A stretch of 64,000 nt of DNA from assembly GCA_013314735.1 (NCBI GenBank), contig JABUFD010000009.1, forward strand, positions 1-64,000, in the 5' to 3' direction. Shown here one piece after another: positions 47,611-56,887 of this stretch. The translations under genes were made by a program, and so were the position numbers. The stretch comes from Anaerolineae bacterium. GTDB lineage: Bacteria; Chloroflexota; Anaerolineae; Anaerolineales; Anaerolineaceae. The notes under the pieces were generated by a model. That model was not told the origin of the DNA. It made no database searches and saw nothing but the letters and a program-made list of their open reading frames with translations. The stretch's first letter is position 1, and every line of letters begins with the position of its first letter.

Positions 47611-49266
47611 ATGAAAATCAAAGCGACCTTCCTGCTCAGTATGCTGCTGCTGACGGCATTCATCCTGGGCGCCTGCACGCCCACCACCCCGCCCGTACCG
47701 GAAAAGGCCAGCGCCGAAGACTACGGCTACCCGTGGTGGAATGACCGCGTCTTTTACCAGATCTTCGTGCGCAGTTTCTACGATTCCGATGGCGACGGCG
47801 TGGGGGATTTTGCCGGCATCACCGAGAAGCTCGATTACCTCAACGACGGCGACCCCGCCACCAACACCGACCTTGGCATCACCGGCATCTGGCTGATGCC
47901 GATCCTGCCCTCGCCTTCGTACCACGGCTACGACGTCACCGATTACAAGGCCGTCAACCCCGATTACGGCACGATGGAGGATTTCCAGGCCCTGCTGGCC
48001 GCCTGCCACGAGCGCGGCATCGCCGTGATCATCGACTGGGAGATCAACCACACCTCGGATCAGCACCCGTGGTTCGTCGCCGCCGAAGACCCCGCCTCGG
48101 ACTACCACGACTGGTACATCTGGGAAGAGACCTCCCCCGGCTACAGCGGCCCGTGGGGGCAGGGCGTGTGGCACCGCTCGCAGAAGGCTGAACTGTTCTA
48201 CTACGGCATTTTCACCAACACCATGCCCGACCTCAACTTTAACAACCGGGATGTCACCACGGCGATGTATGACGCGGTGGCGTTCTGGATCGAGGAGATC
48301 GGGGTGGATGGGCTGCGCATCGATGCCGCCCGTCACCTGATCGAAGAAGGCAAGGAGCAGGCCAACACCGCCAGCACGCATGCCTGGTACCAAGCCTGGT
48401 ACCCGTGGTACAAGGGCATCAACCCCGACGCGATGATGATCGGCGAGGTGTGGGATGCCTCGCTCAACGCCGCCAAATTCGTCGACGACCAGGAACTCGA
48501 CCTGGTGTTCAACTTCGACCTGGCTGGCAAGTTCACCCAGGCCGCCTCGATGGAATACAGCGGGGCCGCCGCCAGCGCACTCGAAAACGAACTGAAAATC
48601 TTCCCCGATTACCAGATGGGCACCTTCCTCACCAACCACGATATGGCGCGCTTTATGACCACCTTCATGCCCGATTACGGCAAGCCCAAAACCGCCGCCA
48701 CCCTGCTGCTGACCGCGCCCGGTGTTCCCTTCCTGTACTACGGCGAGGAGATCGGCATGGTGGGCGGCAAGCCGGATGAGAATATCCGCCGCCCGATGCA
48801 GTGGGACGGCAGCAGCAATGCCGGCTTCACCAGCGCCTTCATGCCGTGGATGACGGCCCAGCCCGATTACACCGAAAAGAACGTCGCCCAGCAGACCGAA
48901 GATGAAACCTCGCTCCTCAGCCATTACCGCAAGCTGATCCATTTCCGCAACACCTACCCCGCCCTCAAGATCGGCGACACCCACATTGTGGGCATCGACA
49001 ACGCCGGGGTGTACGCCATCCTGCGCAGCACCGAGGAGCAGACCTTCCTGGTGGTGGCCAACATGACCGCGAAGCCGATTGACACCTACACCCTCAACCT
49101 GGCGCAGGGGCCGCTGCAGGCGGGCAAATCCTACCGCATGGTTGAGTTCTTCAGCGCGGCCGGCAACGGCACCGCCCTCAAGGCGGATGAGAACGGCGGC
49201 TTTGCAGATTACAGCCCGCTGGATGTGTTGGAGCCGTATACCACCTACATCTTCTGGCTCAAGTAG
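47611..49266 (+). CDS. GH13 alpha-amylase-family lipoprotein
   Basis: A 551-residue exported enzyme. The signal peptide ends FILGACTP, a lipobox with Cys near residue 22. The catalytic barrel follows, with FYQIFVRSFYDSDGDGVGD, the nucleophile Asp in GLRIDAARH, the acid/base Glu in MIGEVWDA and the transition-state Asp in LTNHDMARF. It hydrolyses alpha-1,4-glucans or maltodextrins at the cell surface. GGAGG precedes the ATG. A hairpin (49279-49301) sits between its stop and the next GH13 gene, so the two are probably cotranscribed with a stability element between them. Confidence 0.9.
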   Translation: MKIKATFLLSMLLLTAFILGACTPTTPPVPEKASAEDYGYPWWNDRVFYQIFVRSFYDSDGDGVGDFAGITEKLDYLNDGDPATNTDLGITGIWLMPILPSPSYHGYDVTDYKAVNPDYGTMEDFQALLAACHERGIAVIIDWEINHTSDQHPWFVAAEDPASDYHDWYIWEETSPGYSGPWGQGVWHRSQKAELFYYGIFTNTMPDLNFNNRDVTTAMYDAVAFWIEEIGVDGLRIDAARHLIEEGKEQANTASTHAWYQAWYPWYKGINPDAMMIGEVWDASLNAAKFVDDQELDLVFNFDLAGKFTQAASMEYSGAAASALENELKIFPDYQMGTFLTNHDMARFMTTFMPDYGKPKTAATLLLTAPGVPFLYYGEEIGMVGGKPDENIRRPMQWDGSSNAGFTSAFMPWMTAQPDYTEKNVAQQTEDETSLLSHYRKLIHFRNTYPALKIGDTHIVGIDNAGVYAILRSTEEQTFLVVANMTAKPIDTYTLNLAQGPLQAGKSYRMVEFFSAAGNGTALKADENGGFADYSPLDVLEPYTTYIFWLK

Positions 49267-49326
49267 AACGATCGAAACGCGGCAGGGATGCCCCCTGCCG
49301 CCAACCCAACCGATAGGAGAAATGCC

Positions 49327-50934
49327 ATGAAAAAAGAAAACGCCCTCTGGTGGCAAAAAGGGATCATTTACCAGATCTACCCGCGCTCCTTTATGGACAG
49401 CAGCGGCAACGGCGTCGGCGACCTGGCCGGGGTGCGCCAGCGCCTCGACTACATCGAAAGCCTGGGGGTCGAAGCGATCTGGTTCTCGCCCATCAACCCC
49501 TCGCCGATGAAGGACTTCGGCTACGATGTGTCCGATTACGTCGATGTGCACGAACTTTACGGCGGGATGCCGGCCTTCCAGGCCCTGCTCGATGACGCCC
49601 ACCGCCGCGGGTTGAAAGTGGTGATCGACCTGGTGCCCAACCACAGCTCCGATCAGCACGCCTGGTTCCAGGAAAGCCGCAGCAGCCGCGACAACCCCAA
49701 ACGCGACTGGTACATCTGGCGCGACCCCGCCCCCGACGGCGGCCCCCCCAACAACTGGCTCAGCTTCTTCGGCGGCCCGGCCTGGACCTTCGATGCTCAC
49801 ACCGGGCAATACTACCTGCACCAGTTTGTGCCGGAACAGCCCGAACTCAACTACCGCAATCCGGCCGTGCGCCAGGCGATGCTGGACGTGATGGATTTCT
49901 GGATGAAGTTGGGCGTGGATGGCTTCCGCGTGGATGTGATCTGGCTGATGATGAAGGACCCCGACCTGCGCGACAACCCCCTCAACCCCGAATGGGACGG
50001 CGTCAACCCCCACAGCAAATTCATCCACCAGTACACCGCCAACCTGCCCGAAGTGCATGACCTGATCCAGGACATGCGCGGCGTGCTCGACCGCTACCCG
50101 GAACGCATGATGGTGGGTGAAATCTACCTGCCCAACCAGGAATTGATGAAATATTACGGCAACGATGATGAATGCCACCTGCCGTTCAACTTCCAGCTGA
50201 TCCACTACCCGTGGAACGCGCAGGCTTACCGCCGCGCGGTGGACCAGTACGAAGCTGACCTGCCTGCCGGCGCCTGGCCCAACTGGGTGCTGGGCAACCA
50301 CGACCAGCACCGCTTTGCCACCCGCCTGGGGGTGGAGAACGCGCGCACGGCGCAGATGATGCTGCTTACCCTGCGCGGCACCCCCACCTGCTACTACGGC
50401 GACGAACTCGGCATGACCGATGGGCACATCCCGCCCGAATTTGTGCAGGACCCGCCCGCCGTCAAGCAGCCCGAGATTGCCCACATTGTGGGGCGCGATC
50501 CCGAGCGCACCCCGATGCAGTGGAACGCCGGCCCCAATGCGGGCTTCTCCCCCGCCGGGGTGCAAACCTGGCTGCCGGTGAATGACAACCATGCCACCGT
50601 CAACGTGGAAGACGAAAGCAAAGACCCGAAGAGCTTCCTCAACTTCTTCAAAGCGCTGGCGCACCTGCGCCGCAGTGAGGATGCCCTGTGCGTGGGTTCG
50701 TACCAATCCGTCGATGCCGGCGATGATGACATCTTCGCTTACCTGCGGCGCGCCGAAGACGGCACCACCTTCCTGGTGGTGCTCAACTTCAGCAGCCGTA
50801 TCATCACCCTCGACCTGGGTGAGATCGCCCGCACCGCCGAGATCGCCGTCTCCACCGATATGGTGTCCAGCGGCACGGTCAAACTGGGCGCGCTGATCAT
50901 GGCCGAACACCAGGGGCTGCTGCTCAGGCTCTAA
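49327..50934 (+). CDS. GH13 alpha-glucosidase (oligo-1,6-glucosidase-like)
   Basis: A 535-residue cytoplasmic enzyme. YQIYPRSFMDSSGNGVGDL starts the barrel. The nucleophile Asp is in GFRVDVIWL, the acid/base Glu in MVGEIYLPN and the third Asp in GNHDQHRFA. The DVIW region after the nucleophile and the PTCYYGDELGM segment are typical of alpha-glucosidases. It lacks a signal peptide, so it would finish breakdown of oligosaccharides made by the lipoprotein amylase outside the cell. It follows that gene by 60 bases on the same strand. AGGAG precedes the ATG. Confidence 0.92.
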   Translation: MKKENALWWQKGIIYQIYPRSFMDSSGNGVGDLAGVRQRLDYIESLGVEAIWFSPINPSPMKDFGYDVSDYVDVHELYGGMPAFQALLDDAHRRGLKVVIDLVPNHSSDQHAWFQESRSSRDNPKRDWYIWRDPAPDGGPPNNWLSFFGGPAWTFDAHTGQYYLHQFVPEQPELNYRNPAVRQAMLDVMDFWMKLGVDGFRVDVIWLMMKDPDLRDNPLNPEWDGVNPHSKFIHQYTANLPEVHDLIQDMRGVLDRYPERMMVGEIYLPNQELMKYYGNDDECHLPFNFQLIHYPWNAQAYRRAVDQYEADLPAGAWPNWVLGNHDQHRFATRLGVENARTAQMMLLTLRGTPTCYYGDELGMTDGHIPPEFVQDPPAVKQPEIAHIVGRDPERTPMQWNAGPNAGFSPAGVQTWLPVNDNHATVNVEDESKDPKSFLNFFKALAHLRRSEDALCVGSYQSVDAGDDDIFAYLRRAEDGTTFLVVLNFSSRIITLDLGEIARTAEIAVSTDMVSSGTVKLGALIMAEHQGLLLRL

Positions 50935-51369
50935 GCCCGCATTCGTTTCCCCGATCGATGCCGTCCCCCAGGACGTTAACATTTTCGAAGCCAAAGATCA
51001 CATGCACCGGGAGTTGGCCATCAACACCCCACCCCAGGCCCCTCCCCGCAGCGAAAATTTGAGTAGATTGCCTGGCCTGCGCGGGGAGGGGTGCGGAGTT
51101 CCAGAGGTGAGGGGGTTCCTTGAACCCCCTCACCTCTGGGTAAGAACTCCCTCCCCCAACGAACCGTGTGAAACCGCTGATTTTTCGCCTGGGGGAGGGT
51201 CGGGGTGGGGGTCTGAATACAGCCATGCTCGCACGGGGTTGTGAACTCATTGAACCGCCGGCACTGCACTTGCTTGTCACAATCAACAGTGAAACTGTGA
51301 AAATCCTGTTCCATCCCCGGAGCGCCCTTGTGCCGCCCGGGGATGTTGTTTTTAAGTGGAACAGCCCTG
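50935..51369. repeat. Gap with a large foldback element (51027-51213)
   Basis: No gene is visible. At the core is a perfect 18-bp stem (51101-51118 with 51122-51139) with a 3-base loop. Around it the flanks are also imperfect inverted repeats: ACCCCAGGCCCCTCC...GCGAAAATTT on the left and GATTTTTCGCCTGGGGGAGGGTCGGGG on the right. The whole 187 bp could fold on itself. It resembles a MITE-like or repeat-derived element. Confidence 0.7.
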
Positions 51370-52380
51370 CTACCGCTGTGCCTGCGCTTCTTCGATGAAT
51401 GCCAGCATGTTCTCCAGCGGCACATCGCCCTCGACGGCGTGCGCCGGCGAGAGGATGAACCCGCCCGCCCGGCCCAGTTCCAGCAGGCGGTGCGTTTCGG
51501 CGCGGACGTCATCGGCTGTGCCGTAGGGGAGTGTCTTCTGGGTGGAAAGCCCGCCGTGGAACGCCAGCCGCCCGCGGTACTGCCGCACCAGCGTCGCCAC
51601 GTCCATCACCTCCGGCTGGAACGGGTTGAAACAATCCAGCCCGATCGCGATCAGGCGCTCAAAGAGTTCATCGACATCGCCGCAGGAATGGATGAAGACG
51701 TATTTCCCCTGCGCCTTGACCGCCCCGTACATGCGCTGCAGGCGCGGGTAAATGAATTCCATCCACAATTTGGGCCCCATCTGCAAACCGCGCTGCATGC
51801 CCCAGTCGTCGCCAAAATATACGGCGTCGATGTCGTAGGTCATGGCATGCTGCGCCTGGGTGATGTTGTAATCGCAGATCGTATCGAGCAGTTCATGGAC
51901 AAATTCCGGCGCGTCATACAGGTCCATCATCAGGCGGTCGATCCCGCCGCGCAGGGTCCAGGCGCGTTCCCACAAGGAAAAGCCGATCGAGAAAATGCGG
52001 AAACGGTCCTGTTCGCGCCGCACGCCTTCCGCCATGCCGTCAAAGAAGCGCCCATCCAGCGGGTCGGGCAGGGCATAGCCGTGCAGCGAGGGCTGTTTCA
52101 GCGGGGCATCCGCCACAATCCCGATGTCCTTGTCCACCGAGCGGTCCCACACCACCCCGAAACCATCACGCAGGTGATCGTTGCCCAGGTCGGTGAAGAA
52201 CCCCACCCCGCTGCCGAAGCCGGCGAAGTGGTTGCCCAGCACGCCATCGAGGTGTTCGGTGCCGTAATGGCGCCGGAGCGTTTCCGCGGCCTCGACGGTG
52301 AAACTGAAATGCCACGGCACATACGCGGGGGCTTGTCCCCGCAGCACCTGCAACACAACCTCGCGCTGGTTCATACGCAC
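51370..52380 (-). CDS. Uroporphyrinogen decarboxylase (URO-D)-like methyltransferase-family protein
   Basis: A 336-residue barrel protein of the URO-D superfamily. It holds FIHSCGDVDEL near residue 220, matching the HxCG(D/N) zinc motif of corrinoid methyltransferases such as MtaA. A conserved late segment, LSPAHAVEGDVPLENML, carries His where MtaA has a Cys. It starts with NQREVVLQVLRGQAPAYVPWHF. True HemE features are absent, and no heme genes are near. It may move a methyl group between a corrinoid and a thiol or substrate, but the substrate is unknown. A TATAAT box and GGAGG precede the ATG. Two other URO-D-like genes are in the window. Confidence 0.78.
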   Translation of the reverse strand: MRMNQREVVLQVLRGQAPAYVPWHFSFTVEAAETLRRHYGTEHLDGVLGNHFAGFGSGVGFFTDLGNDHLRDGFGVVWDRSVDKDIGIVADAPLKQPSLHGYALPDPLDGRFFDGMAEGVRREQDRFRIFSIGFSLWERAWTLRGGIDRLMMDLYDAPEFVHELLDTICDYNITQAQHAMTYDIDAVYFGDDWGMQRGLQMGPKLWMEFIYPRLQRMYGAVKAQGKYVFIHSCGDVDELFERLIAIGLDCFNPFQPEVMDVATLVRQYRGRLAFHGGLSTQKTLPYGTADDVRAETHRLLELGRAGGFILSPAHAVEGDVPLENMLAFIEEAQAQR

Positions 52381-52456
52381 ACCTCCAGTGATTGATGCCT
52401 GAATTATACGGGAAAATCCCCGAACCGCGAACCCAAGCCCTCCGCCGGGGAATGCG

Positions 52457-52489
52457 AAAAAAAACCGGCTCCCTCACGGGAGCCGGTTT
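52457..52489 (-). terminator. Intrinsic terminator of the groES-groEL operon
   Basis: On the minus strand a 12-bp stem (52489-52478 with 52473-52462) and a 4-base loop are followed by TTTTTTTT, 27 bases after the groEL stop. Confidence 0.88.
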
Positions 52490-52515
52490 GGTGTTCCAGA
52501 ATAGGGCTGAACGGT

Positions 52516-54153
52516 TTAGTACATGCCGCCCATGCCGCCGCCCATGCCGCCGCCGGCGGGCATCGGGGCTTCCTTTTCGGGGATGTCGGTCACCAGGGCT
52601 TCGGTGGTGAGGATCATCGCCGCGATCGAGGCTGCGTTTTCCAACGCGCCGCGGGTCACTTTGGCGGGGTCGATCACGCCGCCGGCCACCATGTCAACGA
52701 ACTCGTCCTTGAGCACATCGTAACCGATGTTGTTGTGGACTTTGCGGACATGGTCGACCACAACGGAACCGTCTTTGCCGGCGTTTTCGGCGATGCGGCG
52801 CATCGGCACTTCCAACGCCTTGAGGACGATCTTGACGCCGATCTGCGCGTCTTCGTTTTCGAGTTTGAGGTTCTCGATGGCGGGCGAGGCATTGATCAGC
52901 GCCACACCGCCGCCGGGGACGATACCTTCTTCAACCGCCGCGCGGGTGGCCGAAAGGGCGTCTTCCACACGGTGCTTCTTTTCCTTCAGCTCGGTCTCGG
53001 TGGCTGCGCCAACACGGATGATGGCCACGCCGCCGGAGAGTTTCGCCAGGCGTTCCTGCAGTTTTTCGCGGTCGTAGTCGCTGGTGGTCTTGTCGATCTC
53101 GACCTTGATCTGCTCGATGCGGCCCTGGATGGCATGTTCGTCGCCCTTGCCGCCGATGACGGTGGTGTTGTCCTTATCGGAGACCACTTTTTCGGCACGG
53201 CCGAGGTCTTCCACGGTGGCGCTGTCGAGTTTGCGGCCGATGTCTTCCGAGATCACGGTCGCGCCGGTGAGGGTGGCAATGTCCTGCAGCATGGCCTTGC
53301 GGCGGTCGCCAAAGCCGGGGGCTTTGATCGCCAGCACATTGATCATGCCGCGCAGTTTGTTGAGCACGAGGGTCGCCAGGGCTTCGCCGTCAACATCTTC
53401 CGAGATGATCACGAGATCGCGCTTGCCCAGCTGGACCAGTTTCTCGAGCACGGGGACGATATCCTGGGCGGCAGAGATCTTCTTGTCGTAGATCAGGATA
53501 TAGGGTTCCGCCAGGGAGGCTTCCATCTGCTCGGCATCGGTGATGAAGTAGGGGCTGATGTAACCGCGGTCGAACTGCATACCTTCCACGTATTCCTGCT
53601 CGAACTCGAGGCCCTTGGATTCTTCCACCGTGATCACGCCGTCTTTGCCGACTTTGTCCATCACATCGGCGATCAACTGGCCGATCTGGTCATCCTGGGC
53701 GGAGATGGTGGCAACGGAAGCGATTTCTTCCTTGCTGTTGATCTCGATCGCCTGCTTGCCAATTTCTTCGGCAACGCGCTTGGCGGCTTCTTCGATCCCG
53801 CGCTTGAGCATCATCGGGTTGGCGCCGGCGGCGAGGGTCTTGAGGCCTTCGGTCACGATCGCGTGCGCCAGGACGGTGGAGGTGGTGGTGCCATCGCCGG
53901 CGATGTCATTGGTTTTGGTGGCGGCTTCCTTGAGGAGCTGGGCGCCCATGTTCTCGAACGGGTCTTCCAGTTCAATTTCTTTCGCCACGGAAACACCATC
54001 GTGGGTGATGGTCGGGGAACCGAACTTGCGGTCGATGGCCACGTTGCGGCCCTTGGGGCCGAGGGTGGTCGCGACGGCATCTGCCACAACATCAATACCC
54101 TTCTTCAGGGCGCGTCGTGCATCTTCACCGAAAAGTAGCTGTTTTGCTGCCAT
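52516..54153 (-). CDS. groL: 60-kDa chaperonin GroEL
   Basis: A 545-residue chaperonin. It starts [19 protein letters not shown], has the ATP-binding [14 protein letters not shown] and the catalytic [14 protein letters not shown], and ends in the GGM-rich tail [12 protein letters not shown]. It forms the double ring that folds proteins with GroES. The ATG is 23 bases after the groES stop with AAGGAG between. Regulation is by the CIRCE element before groES. The length is normal and there is no sign of a second copy in the window. Confidence 0.98.
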   Translation of the reverse strand: MAAKQLLFGEDARRALKKGIDVVADAVATTLGPKGRNVAIDRKFGSPTITHDGVSVAKEIELEDPFENMGAQLLKEAATKTNDIAGDGTTTSTVLAHAIVTEGLKTLAAGANPMMLKRGIEEAAKRVAEEIGKQAIEINSKEEIASVATISAQDDQIGQLIADVMDKVGKDGVITVEESKGLEFEQEYVEGMQFDRGYISPYFITDAEQMEASLAEPYILIYDKKISAAQDIVPVLEKLVQLGKRDLVIISEDVDGEALATLVLNKLRGMINVLAIKAPGFGDRRKAMLQDIATLTGATVISEDIGRKLDSATVEDLGRAEKVVSDKDNTTVIGGKGDEHAIQGRIEQIKVEIDKTTSDYDREKLQERLAKLSGGVAIIRVGAATETELKEKKHRVEDALSATRAAVEEGIVPGGGVALINASPAIENLKLENEDAQIGVKIVLKALEVPMRRIAENAGKDGSVVVDHVRKVHNNIGYDVLKDEFVDMVAGGVIDPAKVTRGALENAASIAAMILTTEALVTDIPEKEAPMPAGGGMGGGMGGMY

Positions 54154-54176
54154 TGTAAAAACTCCTTTAATTTCTC

Positions 54177-54473
54177 TTAGCCTTCGATCACGGCTAACAC
54201 ATCAGATTCTTTCATGACCAACAATTTCTTGTCGTCAATTTTTACTTCGGTACCGGCATACTTGTTGAAGAGAACAACATCGCCTTTTTTGACATCCATC
54301 GGGATGCGGGCGCCCTTGTCATCACGGTCGCCGGGGCCAATGGAGAGGACAGTGCCTTTCATCGGTTTTTCCTTGGCGGTATCGGGCAGGTAAATACCGG
54401 AAACGGTTTTTTCTTCCTGCTCGATCGGCTCGACGACGAGACGGCTGCCTAACGGTTTGAGATTCAGTGCCAT
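54177..54473 (-). CDS. groS: 10-kDa co-chaperonin GroES
   Basis: A 98-residue protein: [19 protein letters not shown], the mobile loop [13 protein letters not shown], and [20 protein letters not shown]. It caps the GroEL ring. The start at 54473 follows GGAGG. It is the first gene of the operon, with the CIRCE element about 75 bases upstream. Confidence 0.97.
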   Translation of the reverse strand: MALNLKPLGSRLVVEPIEQEEKTVSGIYLPDTAKEKPMKGTVLSIGPGDRDDKGARIPMDVKKGDVVLFNKYAGTEVKIDDKKLLVMKESDVLAVIEG

Positions 54474-54549
54474 AGATTCCTCCAAATACTTGTGATTTTC
54501 GATTCTATTGCGAAGCGTTGCACGCTTTGGTTAGAATTTTTTCGGTTTT

Positions 54550-54576
54550 TTAGCACTCATTAAAAACGAGTGCTAA
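54550..54576. promoter_or_regulatory. CIRCE operator (HrcA binding site)
   Basis: A perfect TTAGCACTC (54550-54558), 9-base spacer and GAGTGCTAA (54568-54576). It begins at the predicted transcription start of groES, so HrcA would repress the operon until heat stress. Confidence 0.97.
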
Positions 54577-54583
54577 CAACCTT

Positions 54584-54611
54584 ATAATATCACCAAAATA
54601 CTCATCGTCAA
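54584..54611 (-). promoter_or_regulatory. Promoter of groES-groEL
   Basis: On the minus strand TTGACG (54611-54606), a 16-base spacer and TATTAT (54589-54584). The start would fall near 54577, at the edge of the CIRCE element. Confidence 0.75.
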
Positions 54612-54738
54612 CCCCCGTTAACAATTTCTTACAATTTTTTTATATTGCCTGCGGTGCGGCTTGGCGGGATGGCAATCCCTGGCTGGGATTGGGGTTGGTT
54701 GGCGCCAAATTCATCCAATAGCTGCTGGAGTGGGACGA

Positions 54739-55383
54739 TCAAGGACGATTTTCGGTTTTTTCTATCGTAACGGCTGTAGCAGTTATTGAGACCATAATAG
54801 TCCCGGAGTTAATTACACTGGATTCGAAATCGATACCTAATAAGGCATTCGCTCCCATATCGATAGCTTTCCGAATCACCCTATCCTTCAACGTAGTCTT
54901 CAATTCATTTAATCTCTCGCTGAGCGCGGATAATTCCTCCCCTGTCAGGCTGGCAAACGAGTTTCCTATTGATTTTAGGCTCGTCAGTATCCCCATACCA
55001 GCAATTAGCTCATCAAAAATCACATCGTGATACGCAGTAATTTTGTAACCCTGGAAATCAAAACCTGTGGTTAGCAGCATGGAATTCACCAGCTGTCTTT
55101 TTTTGTACATTTTGATTTCTTCTTCAGTCAAATTTTCCGGTTCGATTTCAACCTGCTCTCCATTGATAACTTTCCTGGCAAGCTGGAAAATGTCGTCCGA
55201 GCTATTTAAGACAATGTTTTTCGCTGAGGTGATATTGTTCTTTTGTACAACCGCATATTTTGCTTGTTCGCTATTGGGGTAATGATTGACGATTTCACTA
55301 TAAATCGCATAGGCGACAGAGAAATTTTTCTTCTTGTAATGTATGTCGTATGCGATTTTATACAATTCGTTCGCTGATAACAT
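54739..55383 (-). CDS. TPR-like/YbjQ-like fusion protein of low GC
   Basis: A 214-residue protein, clearly more AT-rich than its neighbours. The N-terminal 45 residues (YKIAYDIHYKKKNFSVAYAI then SEIVNHYPNSEQAKYAV) look like a tetratricopeptide repeat. The C-terminus (IRKAIDMGANALLGIDFESS then GTIMVSITATAVTIEK) matches the YbjQ/heavy-metal-binding family, which forms pentamers of unknown role. AAAAGGGG precedes the ATG and TATAAT lies at 55443-55438. The base composition and the position between groES and the CRISPR array suggest recent transfer. The function is unknown. Confidence 0.68.
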   Translation of the reverse strand: MLSANELYKIAYDIHYKKKNFSVAYAIYSEIVNHYPNSEQAKYAVVQKNNITSAKNIVLNSSDDIFQLARKVINGEQVEIEPENLTEEEIKMYKKRQLVNSMLLTTGFDFQGYKITAYHDVIFDELIAGMGILTSLKSIGNSFASLTGEELSALSERLNELKTTLKDRVIRKAIDMGANALLGIDFESSVINSGTIMVSITATAVTIEKTENRP

Positions 55384-55740
55384 TTATATTCCCCTTTTCC
55401 CAGTCATTGGGTCTTGCTTTGTGCTCCGATGTTGAAGATTATAATCGAATTCATAAAAAATGGTGGGGAACAATTGGATGCCGGGCAGGGATCGGGTTGC
55501 ACCTGTGGGATACGAAGGCTAGCTAGAAGGGATCCGCCCGGGACCAATTCCGTTTTCCCAACAGCCGGCGCGGCTGAGCCGCGCCCCTACCCTCAGCCCC
55601 TGGATGGCGGTTGGCGCAGCCGCGGGCGTGGTGGCAAAGCCGGCGCGGGGTTGGCGGAAGGGCATCGGCTGCGCTGCCGGTGGAAGGGGAGCGCAAGGCA
55701 CGCAAAGCACACCCTCGCGATGGATGGACGCGGTGAGCAG
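55384..55740. other. Gap between the YbjQ-like gene and the CRISPR array
   Basis: The left 70 bases hold the AT-rich promoter of the YbjQ-like gene. The rest is GC-rich, with a GGCGCGGC-TGA-GCCGCGCC hairpin (about 55568-55586) like one near 46009. An open frame across it reads like a repeat-derived low-complexity peptide and is not supported. No RNA gene is recognised. Confidence 0.5.
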
Positions 55741-56540
55741 GATGGAATCCCCTCAACGGGGAATGGGTGTTTCTAACGAAAGTGGACGGTTTGTCTGGTA
55801 CGTCGTATACCGTCAAGTCTTAATCCCCTGAACGGGGTATAGGTGTTTCTGACCTTTGGCGATACCTGGACATGCTGGGATCGTGGCGGTGCTATGTCTT
55901 AATCCCCTAAACGGGGTATAGGTGTTTCTGACTATTCTTGAAGAGGCTGTTATTTACGGCGGATCATGCCGTGTCTTAATCCCCTAAACGGGGTATAGGT
56001 GTTTCTGACTTTTCAACAGGAGAGACACGATGACCACTTCTACAGTCGGGTCTTAATCCCCTAAACGGGGTATAGGTGTTTCTGACAAGAATTAAAAATG
56101 AATAGCAAGAAATTTTTTGAAGTTTGGTCTTAATCCCCTAAACGGGGTATAGGTGTTTCTGACTTATCACCCTCAACGAGGAAATGCTGGAAAAGCTTGT
56201 GTCTTAATCCCCTAAACGGGGTATAGGTGTTTCTGACCAGACTGTGTGCATGGCAATACTCCGCCAAATTGCAGTCTTAATCCCCTAAACGGGGTATAGG
56301 TGTTTCTGACCGCCGCATGGAAGCGGCGGAGGCACAGTACCAGGAGGAAAGTCTTAATCCCCTAAACGGGGTATAGGTGTTTCTGACGGCGTGAGAGAAG
56401 TCGAGTTGGCAGTGCGCCTGGCTCAAGTCTTAATCCCCTAAACGGGGTATAGGTGTTTCTGACGTTTACATCTACGGCCTGGTACTGGCATTTTTGGGAT
56501 TGGGTCTTAATCCCCTAAACGGGGTATAGGTGTTTCTGAC
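55741..56540 (-). CRISPR. CRISPR array, 11 repeats and 10 spacers, no cas genes nearby
   Basis: The 37-base repeat begins GTCTTAAT, has a central CCCC-TAAAC-GGGG stem and ends TTTCTGAC (plus strand). Repeats start at 55741, 55817, 55896, 55973, 56050, 56127, 56201, 56274, 56351, 56427 and 56504. Spacers are 36-42 bases. Nine repeats are identical, the one at 55817 has a single change, and the one at 55741 is badly decayed. Decay at the left end marks the trailer, so the leader is on the right and transcription is on the minus strand. In that sense the repeat ends ATTAAGAC, a plausible 8-base crRNA handle. No cas gene is present within the window, so the type (I or III) cannot be fixed. Confidence 0.97.
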
Positions 56541-56759
56541 TGCTCTTTTGCCTTCCCACGGGAAATTGCCTGCACTGGCTGTTTTCCCAATCGGCGGGTT
56601 ATTGATGGTGAAATTTGGGCGGGCGGCCGCAGGTTGATCAATGATTCCCGCCCGGTTTCCCCTTTGTTAAGGTTCCTGCATCCACCTCTTTTTTTGGGGC
56701 TGTTTTTGGCCTGTTTTTTTGCGGTGGATGCAACGCACCGGCCACCTGTTTTGAGTATA
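56541..56759 (-). promoter_or_regulatory. CRISPR leader with -10 box TATACT (56759-56754)
   Basis: This non-coding stretch right of the last repeat has T-rich patches and, on the minus strand, TTGCCC-16-TATACT about 215 bases before the first repeat. That is the expected place for the array promoter. The AraC gene further right also reads in this direction and could run into it. Confidence 0.6.
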
Positions 56760-56830
56760 CCATATCCAGCCGCCCGGGCAAATGGTTTGGGGGGTGAATT
56801 TTTGGCATCGGGCAACCCTTCCCCCCGGCC

Positions 56831-56876
56831 ACTGAGCCTGGCGTTGCGGTTACTGAGCCTGCTTGCACTGAGCCTG
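56831..56876. repeat. Three copies of ACTGAGCCTG
   Basis: The 10-mer ACTGAGCCTG occurs at 56831, 56852 and 56867 and runs into TCGAAGTGCGG. It belongs to the same short repeat family as GCTTCGACAGGCTCAGCGA in the element at 60011-60133. No gene is present between the CRISPR leader and the AraC stop. Confidence 0.6.
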
Positions 56877-56887
56877 TCGAAGTGCGG

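Noticed and set aside
47584-50994. A 1136-codon minus-strand frame across both GH13 genes
   Set aside because: It is antisense to two enzymes with intact catalytic residues. It is rich in His, Val and Gly, as expected for the complement of GC-rich genes.
51370-52380. HemE (true uroporphyrinogen decarboxylase)
   Set aside because: HemE's conserved N-terminal substrate motif is not seen. The HSCGD site fits the methyltransferase branch of the superfamily, and no heme-synthesis genes are near.
55414-55776. A 120-codon open frame left of the CRISPR array
   Set aside because: It is made of GC-rich hairpin repeats, runs into the first CRISPR repeat, and has no ribosome site or conserved features.
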